Positions 34,001 to 47,724 of a stretch of 64,000 bases of DNA are shown in pieces; the first letter of the stretch is position 1; every line of letters starts with the position of its first letter. Both the position numbers and the translations under genes were made by a program. The stretch covers positions 380,936-444,935 of the forward strand of contig NW_005434649.1 of NCBI RefSeq assembly GCF_000315625.1, written 5' to 3'. The stretch is from Guillardia theta CCMP2712 (lineage: Eukaryota; Cryptophyceae; Pyrenomonadales; Geminigeraceae). The notes below the pieces were generated by a model. That model searched no databases, was not told where the DNA came from, and saw nothing but the letters and a program-made list of their open reading frames with translations.

Positions 34001-36965
34001 CATTGTCGCTCTTTTCGAGAGGCCTCACTGGCGGCAGATTCATTGGCATAGGTTGCCCTCTTCCTCCAACCCTCTGCGCACTACGAGCTGTAGACGGCAT
34101 CCTGTTGTCACGTGGCATGCCTCGCGGATCTCGCATACCCGGCGGTGGTACGCCACGCTGCATCACTGACGCCGAGCCCATCATAGGCATTCCAACGTTG
34201 GGGTTGGGCGCTGGAAGCAGCCCAGATGAAGGTCGATTGCTTGCAGGGTTGCGTGCATCTGTGCCTGAGGCATCGCGGAGATGATCGTTCTCGCTGACCG
34301 ACTTGAGCACCTTCTCCGTGATCTCACTCTTCTTGACGATGTCCTTGAACTTGAGCATAAACTCCAGAGTATACTGCAGCCTCTCTCCAGGAGCAAGAGC
34401 TGGACGTTCTTTCTTCATCTTGGGTACCTCAGGCTCCGTCTCCTTCTCCTTATCGTCGTCCTTGGTTGCTGTATTTCCTTCCTTCTTTGTGACACTCTGC
34501 TCTTCACTAGGTTCTTTTTTAGCCTCAGCTTTGTCATTTGTCACGTCGGCGACGGTCTTGTCGCTCTGCGACGCTGCTGGTTGAGCTTGGCTGGGGGCCA
34601 CCGGGGTTTGCTGCGACCTTACTGACGATCCTTCAGGCATGGACTCAGGTACATCTGTCTGCATCACTGACTTGGAAGGTTCTTCTACCTGCTGCTTGAC
34701 CGCTTCGTCAACTACAGCGTTGGATTCATCAGCATTCTTCGAGTCCTCATGACTTCCCTCTTTTTTCTTTGAGTCTACCGAGGTTGCCGTTGCATCGGAT
34801 TCTACTCGCTTTTCGACAGCCATGTTCGATGGAATTTTCTCTTCACTGTTCTCAACTCCATTCAATTTCTTGGCATCCTCAACTTTGGAAGGTCCTGCCA
34901 CAGGCCTAGGAGCGGCATTATTGTTGTCGCTAGCCTTGCCTCTCAGATGTGGAGGGACGTAAGCACCGGCTGTGCCTGCGGTCGTTCCAGTAGAGCCTGA
35001 AAGGATGCCTGTTGTATTCACTTGCTCGCTAGAAACAGGGGTCGAGTCCTTGCTTTCATCTTGCTGCTTCGACTTCTCGGAATTCGCAGTTCCCATTGGT
35101 GGTTCCTTCGGAGCAAGCGTTGGTGGAGTAACTACCTGATTCATTTCCTTTGCCGTTGTGGTATCAGTAGCAGTTGTTTGAGATGCAGATTTCGCTTCAG
35201 GTGCAGACGATGTAGATGAAGGCAAGCTCGATTGCTCCGATACTTTCGATCCGATGATTGATTCAACTTCACTTGAAATGCTGTTGGGTTGAATCGAGCT
35301 CTGCTGTACTGAATTGGAGGTTGCATCTTTAGTGTCTGGAGTTGTTTGTGATTGCGAGGGCTTGTTAGATGCATTTCCACCAACGTTTGCTGGTTGTACA
35401 ATGTCTCGGTTCTCGTTCACTTTGAAAAGGAGTTTCTTCTCACGCTTTGGGGGAACTTGCTGGGCAGGCATGTTCACTGGGACCTGTTGCGTTGGTCTGT
35501 TTGCGTGTTGTGCTGTCATATCTGGGCGATTAACATGAGGCATGACTGGCATTTGACCATCCTGGCGGTTTTGATACGCTGCAGCTGCTTGCATCGCCGC
35601 CATCTGATTCCAGTACATTTGAAAACCAGGCGCTAAAGCAGCAGCAGGCATGCCCGCTGCCATAGTGGGATTCATGTTCGCATTCGGGCCTGGAGCGATT
35701 CCCGGGGACATGCCGGTAGGCATCGGTGCAGCAGCCATGCCCGGGTTCATAGTTGCTGCCGGATTCATGCTTGCTCCCATGTTAGCAGTCGGCGCATGAG
35801 ACGTCATCTGGTGACTATGCCCCTGGGTTGTTGGAACAGTAGGTCTCACCGGCATAGCTTGAGGTCTTGCTTGACCAGCAGGAGGCTGCCCTGGACCCGA
35901 TCCTGGACTAGGAAAGCCAGGTGAAGTCATGTGCTGCCCCATCATGGCTCCAACGCGGTTTCGTGATTGTGCGTTCATCGAAGCACTTGGCAAAGCTGAA
36001 AGGATTCATCACTTATTTACCAGTCTGCAGAAAAAGTAACAAACCTGTTGTTTCTTGATCAGGTGGAGCTGATTTCACCCTCGGTGGATTCATGGGATTT
36101 GAGTTCATCCAGTTCGGTTGGGAAGGGAATGCAGAAGAATCGGGGCTATCGGAAAGTGCAGGCGGTGGTACACTAGGCTGTACATGGTTTGGATTTTGAT
36201 TTGAGCCATTCTTCTGCGAGCTCATGTTTGGTTGCTGCATTCCTTTGGGGCCTGCGAAGATGGTGAATACCTTGAGGTCATACGAAATGGTCAGATAATG
36301 GCTCACCAGGTCTGGTATGTTGTCCCACCACCCCCCTGCAAAATGGAACCAAGGAGACAGAATAGAGTCAGTAAATTATCGTGTAGATGGTGTCATGGCA
36401 AACATGAAGACTGATTCCATTGTCATTCTTGGCATTTCATTGCATAATTCAGCACACCAGGAAGCAGGTTGAGACTTTGGCATTTACACTTCTCTACCCG
36501 CCTCAGTCTCACTCATGCTCCATATCGTACAATACAAGTTCAAGGAAAGGGAATGAAATGTTTTCGATATGAACAAAGCAGTGCAATAGATTCCTCTACA
36601 ACTATCACAAAATTATGTGAGTGCACTTACCCACGACCTCCACGCCCTCCCCGCTGGTCCGTTCCTTGGCCTCTGTCTGTTGCGCCAAACCCTCCTCGAT
36701 CTGCTCTGTCTCCCCTGTCTCCACCAGCAGCATGACCTCGACCTCTGCCGCCTCTGCCTGCCTGCACGCCTTGGCCAGGGAAGGCTCCGCTAGCACCTCC
36801 AGGGCCCATTCCCATACCAGGCCCACCCTGATTCGGGAATCCTGCTTGAACTCCTCCTCCTCCTCCTCCTCCTCCCCCGAAGCCTCCCCCTCCCCCTCCC
36901 CCTCCCCCTCCCCCGGCGCCTCCCCCGGCGCCGCCGCCGCCACTTCCATTGCCGCCATCCGCCAT
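31091..36965 (-). CDS. Translation initiation factor eIF4G (MIF4G-MA3-W2)
   Basis: The scaffold of the cap-binding complex, linking eIF4E, eIF4A and eIF3. Exon 1 starts at ATG 36965 (MADGGNGSGGGG) and encodes a Gly-rich then RGG-box segment, ending CGTGG|GTAAGTG near 36629. A tiny exon lies near 36332-36307, then exons at about 36253-36045 and 35993-33531. The last has a long Met/Pro/Gln and Ser-rich region, YTLEFMLKFKDIV (typical just before the core), and the MIF4G domain from about 34000 (LTLTNFKKLAADL), continued in exons with NIKFIGELFAQKILNEKIMHEC and DREEARHYMDYYF. The MA3 domain is near 32460-32040 (ISKRIANTLEEYVEMNDLKE) and the W2 domain near 31990-31091 (LYDLEVIHEKAIEDWL). The final exon AQKFVEWLRKDENA stops at 31091. 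The full animal-like domain set is present. Confidence 0.88.
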
Positions 36966-38425
36966 TGTCTTTTCTTTCTGCACCCGTGCGGCAGCTCCTA
37001 CCTTTCTAGAGTCCTTCCTAGGACCCTTGGTGGTACATCCTAAGACCCTACCCCCTCAAATACCTTCATTTATACCCCTACCATTTCAAACCCACCCCTT
37101 TCCAGAAACCGCGACCATCTGACCACCCCTTTATAATGGCTGCTTGTTCGGTGAATGGACCCCCTGTCATTGTGTTCCTGAGCTACCACCACCCCTCATC
37201 CTCTTCCATTACCCCTCGGATGTATAGCAATTACCCACCTGCAAGCAAGGGTTCTATGCCTTCTAGCGCGTACTTCCTAAATCCCTATCTTCCTAGAACC
37301 TGGGTCCATCACCCCTACCATATCGCCCAAGTGACCCACCTAAGACAACACCTTCGACCACCCCCATAGAGTCTTTGGATTACCCCCTATTTCTACTGCG
37401 TCCACCCCGCTCCTGCCCTCTGACCTAATCACCCCACCTACCTGTGAATCACATTCTGTCAAATCTCTCTCTGACCCCTACCCACTACCCTCTATTTTTC
37501 CCACTACCCTCCCTAAACACCTTCATTTCCTAATGAAAGTACCCACCCTTAGAGTCAAAACGAACTCCCGCCAAATTCGTGGAAACTACCCTACCCGTCT
37601 CCCGATCCTTCATGGGAAGGACCCACCACACATTTTTTATAATTCAACCCTAGAGCCGGTTGTATGTGAGTGTTCCTAGTAACAAAAAATTGCAGCACGA
37701 GTGAAAGAACTACCCCCTTCGGATATTCATGCTACTCTACAAGGGTGGGTACTGAGCACTCCCTCACTGCCTTGGAGGCAACAGTGCTGTATCTTCTACA
37801 AGATAAAGATATTTATTATAAATCTCTTAAGCAAAACTAGGTAAGGTTGAAGATCTACACTGCAAGGTGATGAGGTGTAGTGGGGAGGCACTTGCTAAAA
37901 TTTCTCTGCCTTGGGTTGTGTTAAATCATATTTTCCGGCGAGGGAGAGATTTGACACGTGAGCATACCCCACCCGGTCCGATTTCCCTACCCCACCAATA
38001 CTACATACCACCTACCCCCAGAGCCAGCTTTTGGGGACCACTGCCACACCTAAATCTGGTAATTTGAAATTTGGAGGAGTGATTCGGAAATATTTTGGAG
38101 AGGAGTAATTGTTACTCGAAACTTCTAAAATTTGCTCTACGATCACTTCCAACCCGCCTCAGGGTCTTCAGCTCAGTGATCGAATCATCGGGCCGCCCGG
38201 GCCGGACAAACAGCATCATGAGTCAAACCGATTTAAACCAGAGTAGCGTTCAGTGCGGGATGGCAGTAGCGGTGGTGGGAGGAAGGGGTAAGGAGGAGCA
38301 GGGATGAAGAGCTAGGAGGGATTTGGTGACTGAAGCCGAGGGAAAGAGTAGATACTGCAAGCTCTTCGGACGTTCAGAAGCCTGTCAGAGTATACCTCTT
38401 CGTCGTTCTCCGTATCTGACGTTCG
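36966..38425. other. Intergenic, C-rich, between divergent genes
   Basis: No coding evidence. Repeated CCTACCCC and CCACCCC words, densest at 37020-37520. A GC-rich palindromic string (about 38190-38207) and TGAGTCA at 38219-38225 lie about 200 bp before the coiled-coil gene. Confidence 0.55.
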
Positions 38426-41400
38426 ATGTCCGATCATTCGAGGCATGCTAGACCAGGGAATTTCTCCCCTTCTTCCTCGCAACCCCAGTTTTGGACGGCG
38501 GAATCCACCAGCTCAGATGGATCGTATAACTCAAGCAGGTCTGCTCTTGACCTTGCCAGACACATCGGGCTTTCCATGTACTCATCATATGATCCATTGC
38601 CCGGCGCCTCATCAACACCCCCCCCGGCGCCCTTAACAGGACCTCACAGCATCAGCGATCAGTCATCAAGAGCATCTTCGACCCCGCAAGCCCCCTTGTC
38701 CGCTCCTCTGATTGGTCTCGGCTCGGCTCCCTACCTCAAGGGCGTCGACCCGTTCGCTCCAAGGCCGATGCCACCTTCCCGTGATAATCTCCTGAGTCAC
38801 TCGCCTTTCAACTCGCAGCCGAGCTTCGACCCCTCCTTCGAAGACGACCGGTCCTACGACTCGTCCGGCTCGCACCGAGGGTAATGCCTTCTCTCTCCTG
38901 TGCTTTCGATTCACCTCCTCGTTGCAGTCGATCCTCTGGCTCTTTGTCGCAACCTCATAGCAGTAAGTTGTTCTCAGGAAAGAGATGAAGACTCACTTGC
39001 TCCTGCTCAGCGGGAAGTGCACGAGAGCTGTTCTCTCAATCGAGCGGCGAGAACCTGCAGGTGTCCTGCCAGTGAGTGAACCAGCAGCGATGGGAGCTGA
39101 TGCCTCTTGCGTCCGTACAGGAACCTTTCCCAGTTTCCATGATGCAAGCGTCGCGTTCTGATCGATACGAGGATGAGCTGAGACGAACAGTAACTCATCC
39201 GCTTGCTGCTCCTCGTGACCGTGATCCTCGATGCAGGAGTTACCGCTAGAGCTGAGAACGTTCGGTGCCCCTCCAGAGTACACTGACGCTATCCGAAGCC
39301 CGCAAGGGTGAAGTGACAAGTTTGTATCCTGAGACTCGTAATCCTCTTGGTAGGGTGGAGCACACAGGAGGATTCGGACTGAACACGCTGAAAGAAGGAG
39401 ACGCAAGCTTTGCATCTCTTGCTGGCTCACGCAGGGGCCAGCATGAGGCCTTGAGCAGGCACGACAGGTTGACGATAGTCTTCTCTTTGAGACTTAGCCG
39501 TCTTATGCAAGCTATGTTCGGCGCAGAGACGATGTCGGGGCGAGCGGAGAGGATGTCGACCAAGAGCAAAGATCGAACCTCTCAGAGGCTGTCATACGAA
39601 AGTTGAAGCAGAAAAACTCACAGGTAAAGATCACATGCTCCTCGGTGCTTCCTAGTTTAGCTCATCGATTCCAACAGCTGGAGAAGGAGCTCCGAGACAA
39701 GAAGAGACAGCTAGAAGACATGATGAAGAGCGTGGTATCATGGAAGAATAGCATCAAGGACAAGCACATCTCAAAGATCGAGGAGGTAATGGAGCGTAGC
39801 TGTCGCTGTTCTACAGCAGCTTACATACCGCAATGACAGGTTGAGACCATCATGAAACAAAAGCTTCAAAAGAGTCACATGACCAGTCGCAAGCTGAAAG
39901 TGAAGCTCCTAGCTGAAATAATGCGCAAGCGCTCTGCTATCACAAAGTCCTCCGTGTTGAACTTTTGGCACGAGATTGCAATGGTTGGAAGGTATTCCAG
40001 TGATGATCGTGCGAGAGCCTGTTTGACGCATACCGATCAACAAGAGTGAAGTCGAAGCTGAAGGATGCAGAAGACAGGTTGCATGTCAACTCAACGGCTG
40101 TCGAGGGTTGTGACTTGTGCCTTCAGGTGTGCTTCTTCGGAGCTCATGGTCGCTTTCCTCAAGGAGCAGCTGAACTCGACGGGGCAGGTTGTTGCTCGCC
40201 TCCTCCTCCATGCAGCGCTCTGATCGGATGGGTCCCAGACGCCTCGCTCCATGCCGAAACCGAACAACGCGCATGAGGAGGAGCTCATGAGAGCGCAACT
40301 CGTCCTCGAGTCTCTGCTGTCCCAGGTAGATGGGGAGCTGCTGCTTGCGACGCGAGTGCACTGCTGAAGGGCAAGTGGTTGACTGGCAGCTCGCCCCTTG
40401 CCCGCAGATCCCAACAGGGAACGTCAGCGAGTACGATGGCAACATGGCCAACGCTGAAGCCAGCCCGGCTCAAGTCCGCAAGAGTTTGACCTCCCAGCTG
40501 GAGATGGTGTGGGCTGAGGTGGGAAAGCCTGCTCTTGCGCAACATGCTGATATTGTCAGCAGGTGCGAGAGCTTGTGGCCAAGAGCGCAAACCAGCAGGG
40601 AATCAGCCGAGCCTCGTCCTCCTCCTCCGGGATCAGCCATGAGCTCGTGATCGCCCGGCTGAGGGGGAAACTGGATCACTTGTCAAAGATGCTTGAGGCG
40701 AAGGATTCTGAGCTAGAAGATTACAAGGCACAACTGGAGCAGAAGGTGAAGGGCGGGGAGTCAGGATGAACACCGACCGCGTTGACTTGATCTGTTCAGT
40801 CTCCGTCGCTATCGGAGGAGCATAACAAGGAGGTGAAGTAGTATTCTCCTCCAATTCCTGCTCCTCTTGCTAACTCCTCCTCTTCCTCCTCACCCCCTCA
40901 ACCCCACGTCCTGCTCTCTCTCTTTCTTCTCCCTCATACTCCACTCCTCCTCGTCTTTTCCTCCTCCTCCTCCTCCTATTGAATTTCTGGTGTCCAGCTT
41001 GCACTGGCGAACGTGAAGATCAAGGAGCTGGAGCAGCTATTGTCCAAGTCCTCAGCCGACATGGAGGAGAAAGAGAATCAGCTGAAGCAACAGGTCGCTC
41101 AGTCCGCAACGTCCCCTCGTTTTCTCGCGCATTGTCCGACCTTGCTTGCTTTCAGGTTGCTCGGATCAACAGCCTTGCTGCTGCGCTGCAGTCGAAGGAA
41201 GAGGACAGCTCGCTGCTCTCGTCACTGCAGAACGTGCGCGTCCTCGCTTGCACCATCGCTGGCGATTTTGACGGGAAAATTCTGCAGAGAATTGTTGAGA
41301 TGCACCACATGATGAGGGAACTGGAGCCAGACAAGGTCTCAATGACTCTCTCCTTCCTCTTCCTATCCTCTGCACCACTGCTTCCTCCTCCTCCTCCTCT

Positions 41401-44400
41401 CCGCTGCAGCTCCGGCTACCAATGCAAGGCCACAGCGCTCCTTCGCGTCTTGTGCGACTAACTTGTCTTATTGTTATCCAAGCTGAATGCAAATTTGTTT
41501 CCTTCCTTGTCGTCCTCTCTTCCTGTACCTCTACCCTACTTCTATCTCACCACCCTTCCTTTGACCCCTCTAGTGTTCTACCCTTGTGCAGCCCTTCTTT
41601 TCTCTGCTCCTCCTCGCCATGCCGCGTTACTTCATCTCGCAGGTTGTTCCCAAGGCTCAAGATGCCTTCACCTCTCTCAAGGCCATCAGCAACGGCTTCG
41701 AGGTCACCTCCTCGGCCAAGAACAGGGTGAGCAAGCAGCTGGAAGACAGTCAGGTCAGCTCCTGGAGCTCGTTCAGCTGGCCCTGACGCTTGTCGACGAG
41801 CAGAGGAGGCTCGAGACTGCAGAAGCGAATTTAGGTTGGAAACGGAGAGCTCGTGCAATTTGACCTGACATGACCTGACCCCACCTAACTGACTTGACCT
41901 GACATGAACTGATATGACATGACCTGTCTATCTGACTGGCTGACTTGCTGACTGACTCGATGGCTGGCTGGCTGATTTTGTCTGGCAGCTGAAGCACAGC
42001 AACGGCTATTGGAGCTCAAGGTTTGTCATTGCTTGATGTCTCTTTTCCTTCAATTGACGGGAACGCAGGACCTAGCTGACAGGTTTCAAGAGAAGTCCGA
42101 GAAGCTGGAGGAAGAGCTTCAAGGAAGCAGAGAAAAAGAGAAGCAGGTAGGGCCAGATTCCTCCTCCTCCTTCGTCCTCCTCCTCCGTCCTCCTCCTCTT
42201 CCTCTTCCACCTCCTATAACTTAGCCAACGCCAACTCTCCCCCCTTGGTCCGCCTCGTCCTCCTCTACTTTCACCTCCTCCTGTCGCTCATCTGAACTGC
42301 ATCACAACAGCTCTCGGATTCCTTGACAGCAGCGGAGGAAGCGATCGAGCGGGAGAAGCAGGAGAAGAAGACGCTGCAGGCTCAAGGGCAGCAGATCCTG
42401 AGAGATGCGGACCGAGTGAGCAACCTAGCAAGAGAACGAGCTGCCAGCCTCCTGGAGAAGTCGCAGGAGGTTCGACATGACGAGGCTGGGCGGTTCCTTG
42501 CATGATAGCAGCATGTGGCAGATCCAGGAGCTGCAGGGCATCATCGGCAAGCTGAGGGGACGAGCTGAGGAGTGTAGGCTACAGGTTGAGGAGCGGCGAG
42601 GGATGCTGATGCTGATGCTGATGCTGATGTTCAGGTGCAGACCCTGCAAACTGAACTTGCAGCTTCAGTCGAGGACCTCCGATTCTGTACAGATCAGGTA
42701 AGAGATCGTTATCCCCCTGCTCCGTCCCAATGCGGTGCCCACTGCTCCTTCCTGCTCCTGCTCCTGCTCCCCTCTCCTGTCTCTCTTCCTCTCCTTTCCC
42801 TCCGCTGACCATGTGACTGCAGGTGACCTCCTCGTTGGAAACAGAACACAAGCAGAAGACGGACTTGAGCTTGAAGTTGTTGGAGGCGAGGAAGTTGAAC
42901 GACGAGACCTTGAGGCGGGTGGAGGACGCAGCAAGAGAAGCAGAGCAGGTGAGGCGACTGCCTGTTGCTCTTCCGCTGATCCTATGCTATCAGATGCGGG
43001 AGGAGAACAAGAAGATGCAGGCTCAGGTCATCCTTCTGCAGCCATCCTCCTCCTCCTCCTCCTCCTCCTCCTCCTCCTCCTCCTCCTCCTCCTCCTCCTC
43101 CTCCTCCCCCTTCTCCTTCTCCTTCTCCTTCTCCTTCTCCTGATCTTCATTCTCCTCCCCCCGCGTGCTCGTGTTTCTCCTCCTCCTCCTCCTTCCCCTC
43201 CTTCTCCTCCTCCTCCTGGTCTTCATTCTCTTCCTCCCCGCGTGCTCGTGGTCCTCCTTCCTCCCTCCTCCCTCACTGCTTCTTTTCACCTCCTCCTTCC
43301 TCATGCCTGTGAAGGTCCGTGCAAACAGCATGGCGCTTCGTGAGCGGGACGCTGCGGAGGTCCGAGCGCAGATGGAGCAGGAGAGCATGCATAAGATGCA
43401 GGCGGAGCTGGAGTGGACGACAACGCAGCTGAATCTCGTGAAGGAGAAGAGCGAGGAGAAGTCGAAGACTATCCAGACGCTGCAGGAGGAGTCGCGAAAA
43501 CTTCAGGATCAGCTACAGCGANNNNNNNNNNNNNNNNNNNNNNNNNNNNNNNNNNNNNNNNNNNNNNNNNNNNNNNNNNNNNNNNNNNNNNNNNNNNNNN
43601 NNNNNNNNNNNNNNNNNNNNNNNNNNNNNNNNNNNNNNNNNNNNNNNNNNNNNNNNNNNNNNNNNNNNNNNNNNNNNNNNNNNNNNNNNNNNNNNNNNNN
43701 NNNNNNNNNNNNNNNNNNNNNNNNNNNNNNNNNCCATCTACAAGCTTAAAACTTGAACTAACAGATGTTATTGTATTACCTGATATAGGAACATCGTTGA
43801 ATTGTAAATTAGGACCATATATATAAACACCTTGACTATTCCATTTTATCCGTGTTGTATTGTACCAACTAATATATCCCCAGTCTGTACTATTAATCAC
43901 AACCTTATTTCCCCAAGTTGTATCATTAGAAATAAATATATAATTGTCATTTGTTTGTTTGACACCAAGAACCAAATATTTATCGTGAAATATCTTAGGT
44001 AATTGTGCGCCATCATTATCCTTTAATCCTATTTCAATACCATTTGCAGAAATATTCCCTTCAATCTGTAATTTGGAACTATTATTAGGGATTGTACCTA
44101 TTCCAACGTTACCGGTATTATAATATATATCATTATTTACTTTTGTCCATTTTGAAGCTAAACCGGGGGGGGGGAGCAGGAGAGGAAAACTGACTATGAA
44201 TGCAGATCGCTCAATGTCGGCAGCCCCGGCACGTTCGGGATCAAGAGACCGCTGCTCACTACGATGCATCGCTCCTTCTTCTCGTCGTGAGGGGAGTCCA
44301 AGTGAAGTCTCTTGCGGCGACTCTTCAGAAGATTGGCAGATGGAGGAGAGGGAGAAAATCGAAGAGAAGGAGGAGGAGAGAATGAACAGGCACTTGAGCG

Positions 44401-44463
44401 TCCAATCGCTGTCCTCGAAGCCTCTCCTCATTCTGTTTGCTCCTCCTGCTTCTCCTTGCTAGC
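38426..44463 (+). CDS. Multi-exon coiled-coil protein, interrupted by assembly gap
   Basis: Exon 1 (38426-38880) is Ser/Pro-rich and disordered; it joins a 35-bp micro-exon 38928-38962 and then 39011-39060. Downstream, many small exons encode a continuous coiled coil, for example LEKELRDKKRQLEDMMKSV (39679-39786), VETIMKQKLQKSHMTSRKLK (39841 on), SKLKDAEDR, the segments at 41640-41750, 42060-42147, 42311-42470 and 42823-42950, and AEVRAQMEQESMHKMQAELEW up to 43521. Introns are short with GT/AG ends, and many hold simple repeats. An N gap (43522-43733) and an AT-rich foreign fragment (43734-44164) interrupt the gene; a plausible last exon 44189-44463 (Ser-rich, then EEREKIEEKEEERMNRHL) follows an ATGCAG acceptor. 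Function unknown; a cytoskeletal or centrosomal-type rod is a guess. The exon 3-5 joins near 39060-39520 are uncertain. Confidence 0.6.
41835..41988 (+). repeat. Intron filled with CTGAC-type repeats
   Basis: Between exons ending GCGAATTTAG and starting CTGAAGCACAG. It contains eight CTGAC and two CTGAT words in about 110 bp as irregular TGACC/TGACT tandem units, ending in CTGGCAG. Confidence 0.75.
42601..42638 (+). repeat. (TGATGC)n before a 3' splice site
   Basis: Five TGATGC units run directly into the acceptor GTTCAG before the exon VQTLQTELAASVEDL. Each unit contains TGCTGAT. Confidence 0.75.
43046..43140 (+). repeat. (TCC)n-(TTCTCC)n intron microsatellite
   Basis: About 60 bp of pure TCC repeats followed by TTCTCC repeats, and more CTCCTC after. 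It lies in an intron of the plus-strand coiled-coil gene before the exon at about 43316 and is pyrimidine on the sense strand. Confidence 0.85.
43522..43733. other. Assembly gap (212 N)
   Basis: Run of N. The sequences on its two sides differ sharply in composition, GC-rich coiled-coil exon on the left and AT-rich foreign DNA on the right, so the join is not proven. Confidence 1.
43734..44164 (-). pseudogene. Fragment of virus-like tail-fibre / S74-type structural gene
   Basis: On the minus strand one open frame of about 143 codons runs through the whole AT-rich segment with neither start nor stop. It encodes WTKVNNDIYYNTGNVGIGT near its upstream end; the NVGIGT motif with YYNTG is characteristic of phage and large or polinton-like algal virus fibre and appendage proteins, often with peptidase S74 chaperone tails. 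The rest is Asn/Ile/Ser/Gly-rich beta-repeat sequence (ISANGIEIG, NDNYIFISNDTTWGNKV). The downstream end is cut by the gap, the upstream end by a run of ten G at 44165-44174. It sits inside an intron of the coiled-coil gene. Viral integration, or a foreign read joined during assembly, would both explain it. Confidence 0.6.
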
Positions 44464-44556
44464 ATTCCCCCTTACAATCCTGTTCAGTTGCACTGGTATC
44501 CCCCGGTTGGAGAAGGACAAAATCTCTTCGGTTCTCCATCCCTGTCAGCTCGTCAG

Positions 44557-46752
<2,196 letters not shown>

Positions 46753-47724
46753 GCCGGGTCGGATCCTGTAGGGTTTTGGGGGTTTTGTTCTAGTAAAACT
46801 GAACCAAAACGAAACCTAATCTGATTTCGCTGCCTCTCTCTCCTCTGGTAGTCTTCTGTTGAGGCGGATTTGTTGGTACTACCTAGTATATGATCCTCAC
46901 GGCGGCTCCGGGCGAGCCACAGTGAGTCAAGTTACTAGGCTCGGTAATACCTCCCGGAGTCCGGGCCCTGACCCGGCAGTTGATATGGCTCGGTGCAGAG
47001 ATCATAGTACAGATGCCGTCATAGGCTCCGTTCGAGGAACCATATTGAAGGCCCGATATGAAGCGCAGATTGCCGCCGTAGCCCCTAAGAGCGGCCATCC
47101 GATAGTGGATAGTGTTGTCACGGAGGATACCAGCAACAACCACGCACTTGTGCCGCGACTGCTCACTCTACGGTGCCGGCCCTTGGAGGCCGCCCGGGGC
47201 CCCGGGCCCGGCGGGCGTCGGCCCGAACCGGCCCTGAGAGGCCGGGCCCCGGCCGGCGACCCTGGCCGCTCTTCCCCGTCCCCCCCTCCCGGGCCCATCC
47301 GGGCTCAGCACCTGCTCATACCTTCGCTTGCCTCTTGTCCACCTCCTTTTTTGTTTTAAAGCTCCGCTCCGCCTCTTGTCCACCTCTCACACTTGACTCG
47401 CCCTGCGGCCCTCCTCAGACTGAGACTCCACGTCGATTTCCTGCTACAATCAGCCGCAGACGGTCTCGCTTGTCGACCTTGCCCGTGCAGCTCAGCCCAT
47501 GGGGTTCAGCCAATTTACTGATCGCGAGGAACAAGAGAACTACTCGTCCTAATCTAGTTTGTGTTCCGCCAGTATAATTCCTCCCTGCTCGCTCCTTTCT
47601 CCTCTCCCAACCCTCCTCTCCCCATACTCCCTCACCATGCCCCGCCGCCACCGGGCCTCCTCCGCTACCTCCGACTCCCCGTCATCTCCGAGTTCACCCC
47701 CGGGCCCCTCTGCCTAGGCAGTAG
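46753..47724. other. Intergenic with GC-rich island
   Basis: Upstream of the RNA methyltransferase. TGAGTCA lies at 46923-46929, and a GGCCCGGGC-type island at about 47170-47300 resembles the one at 15530-15860 in composition. No gene seen. Confidence 0.5.

Noticed and set aside
42735-43388. Long poly-Leu/poly-Ser/poly-Glu ORFs
   Set aside because: They cross introns of the coiled-coil gene filled with TCC/TTCTCC repeats.
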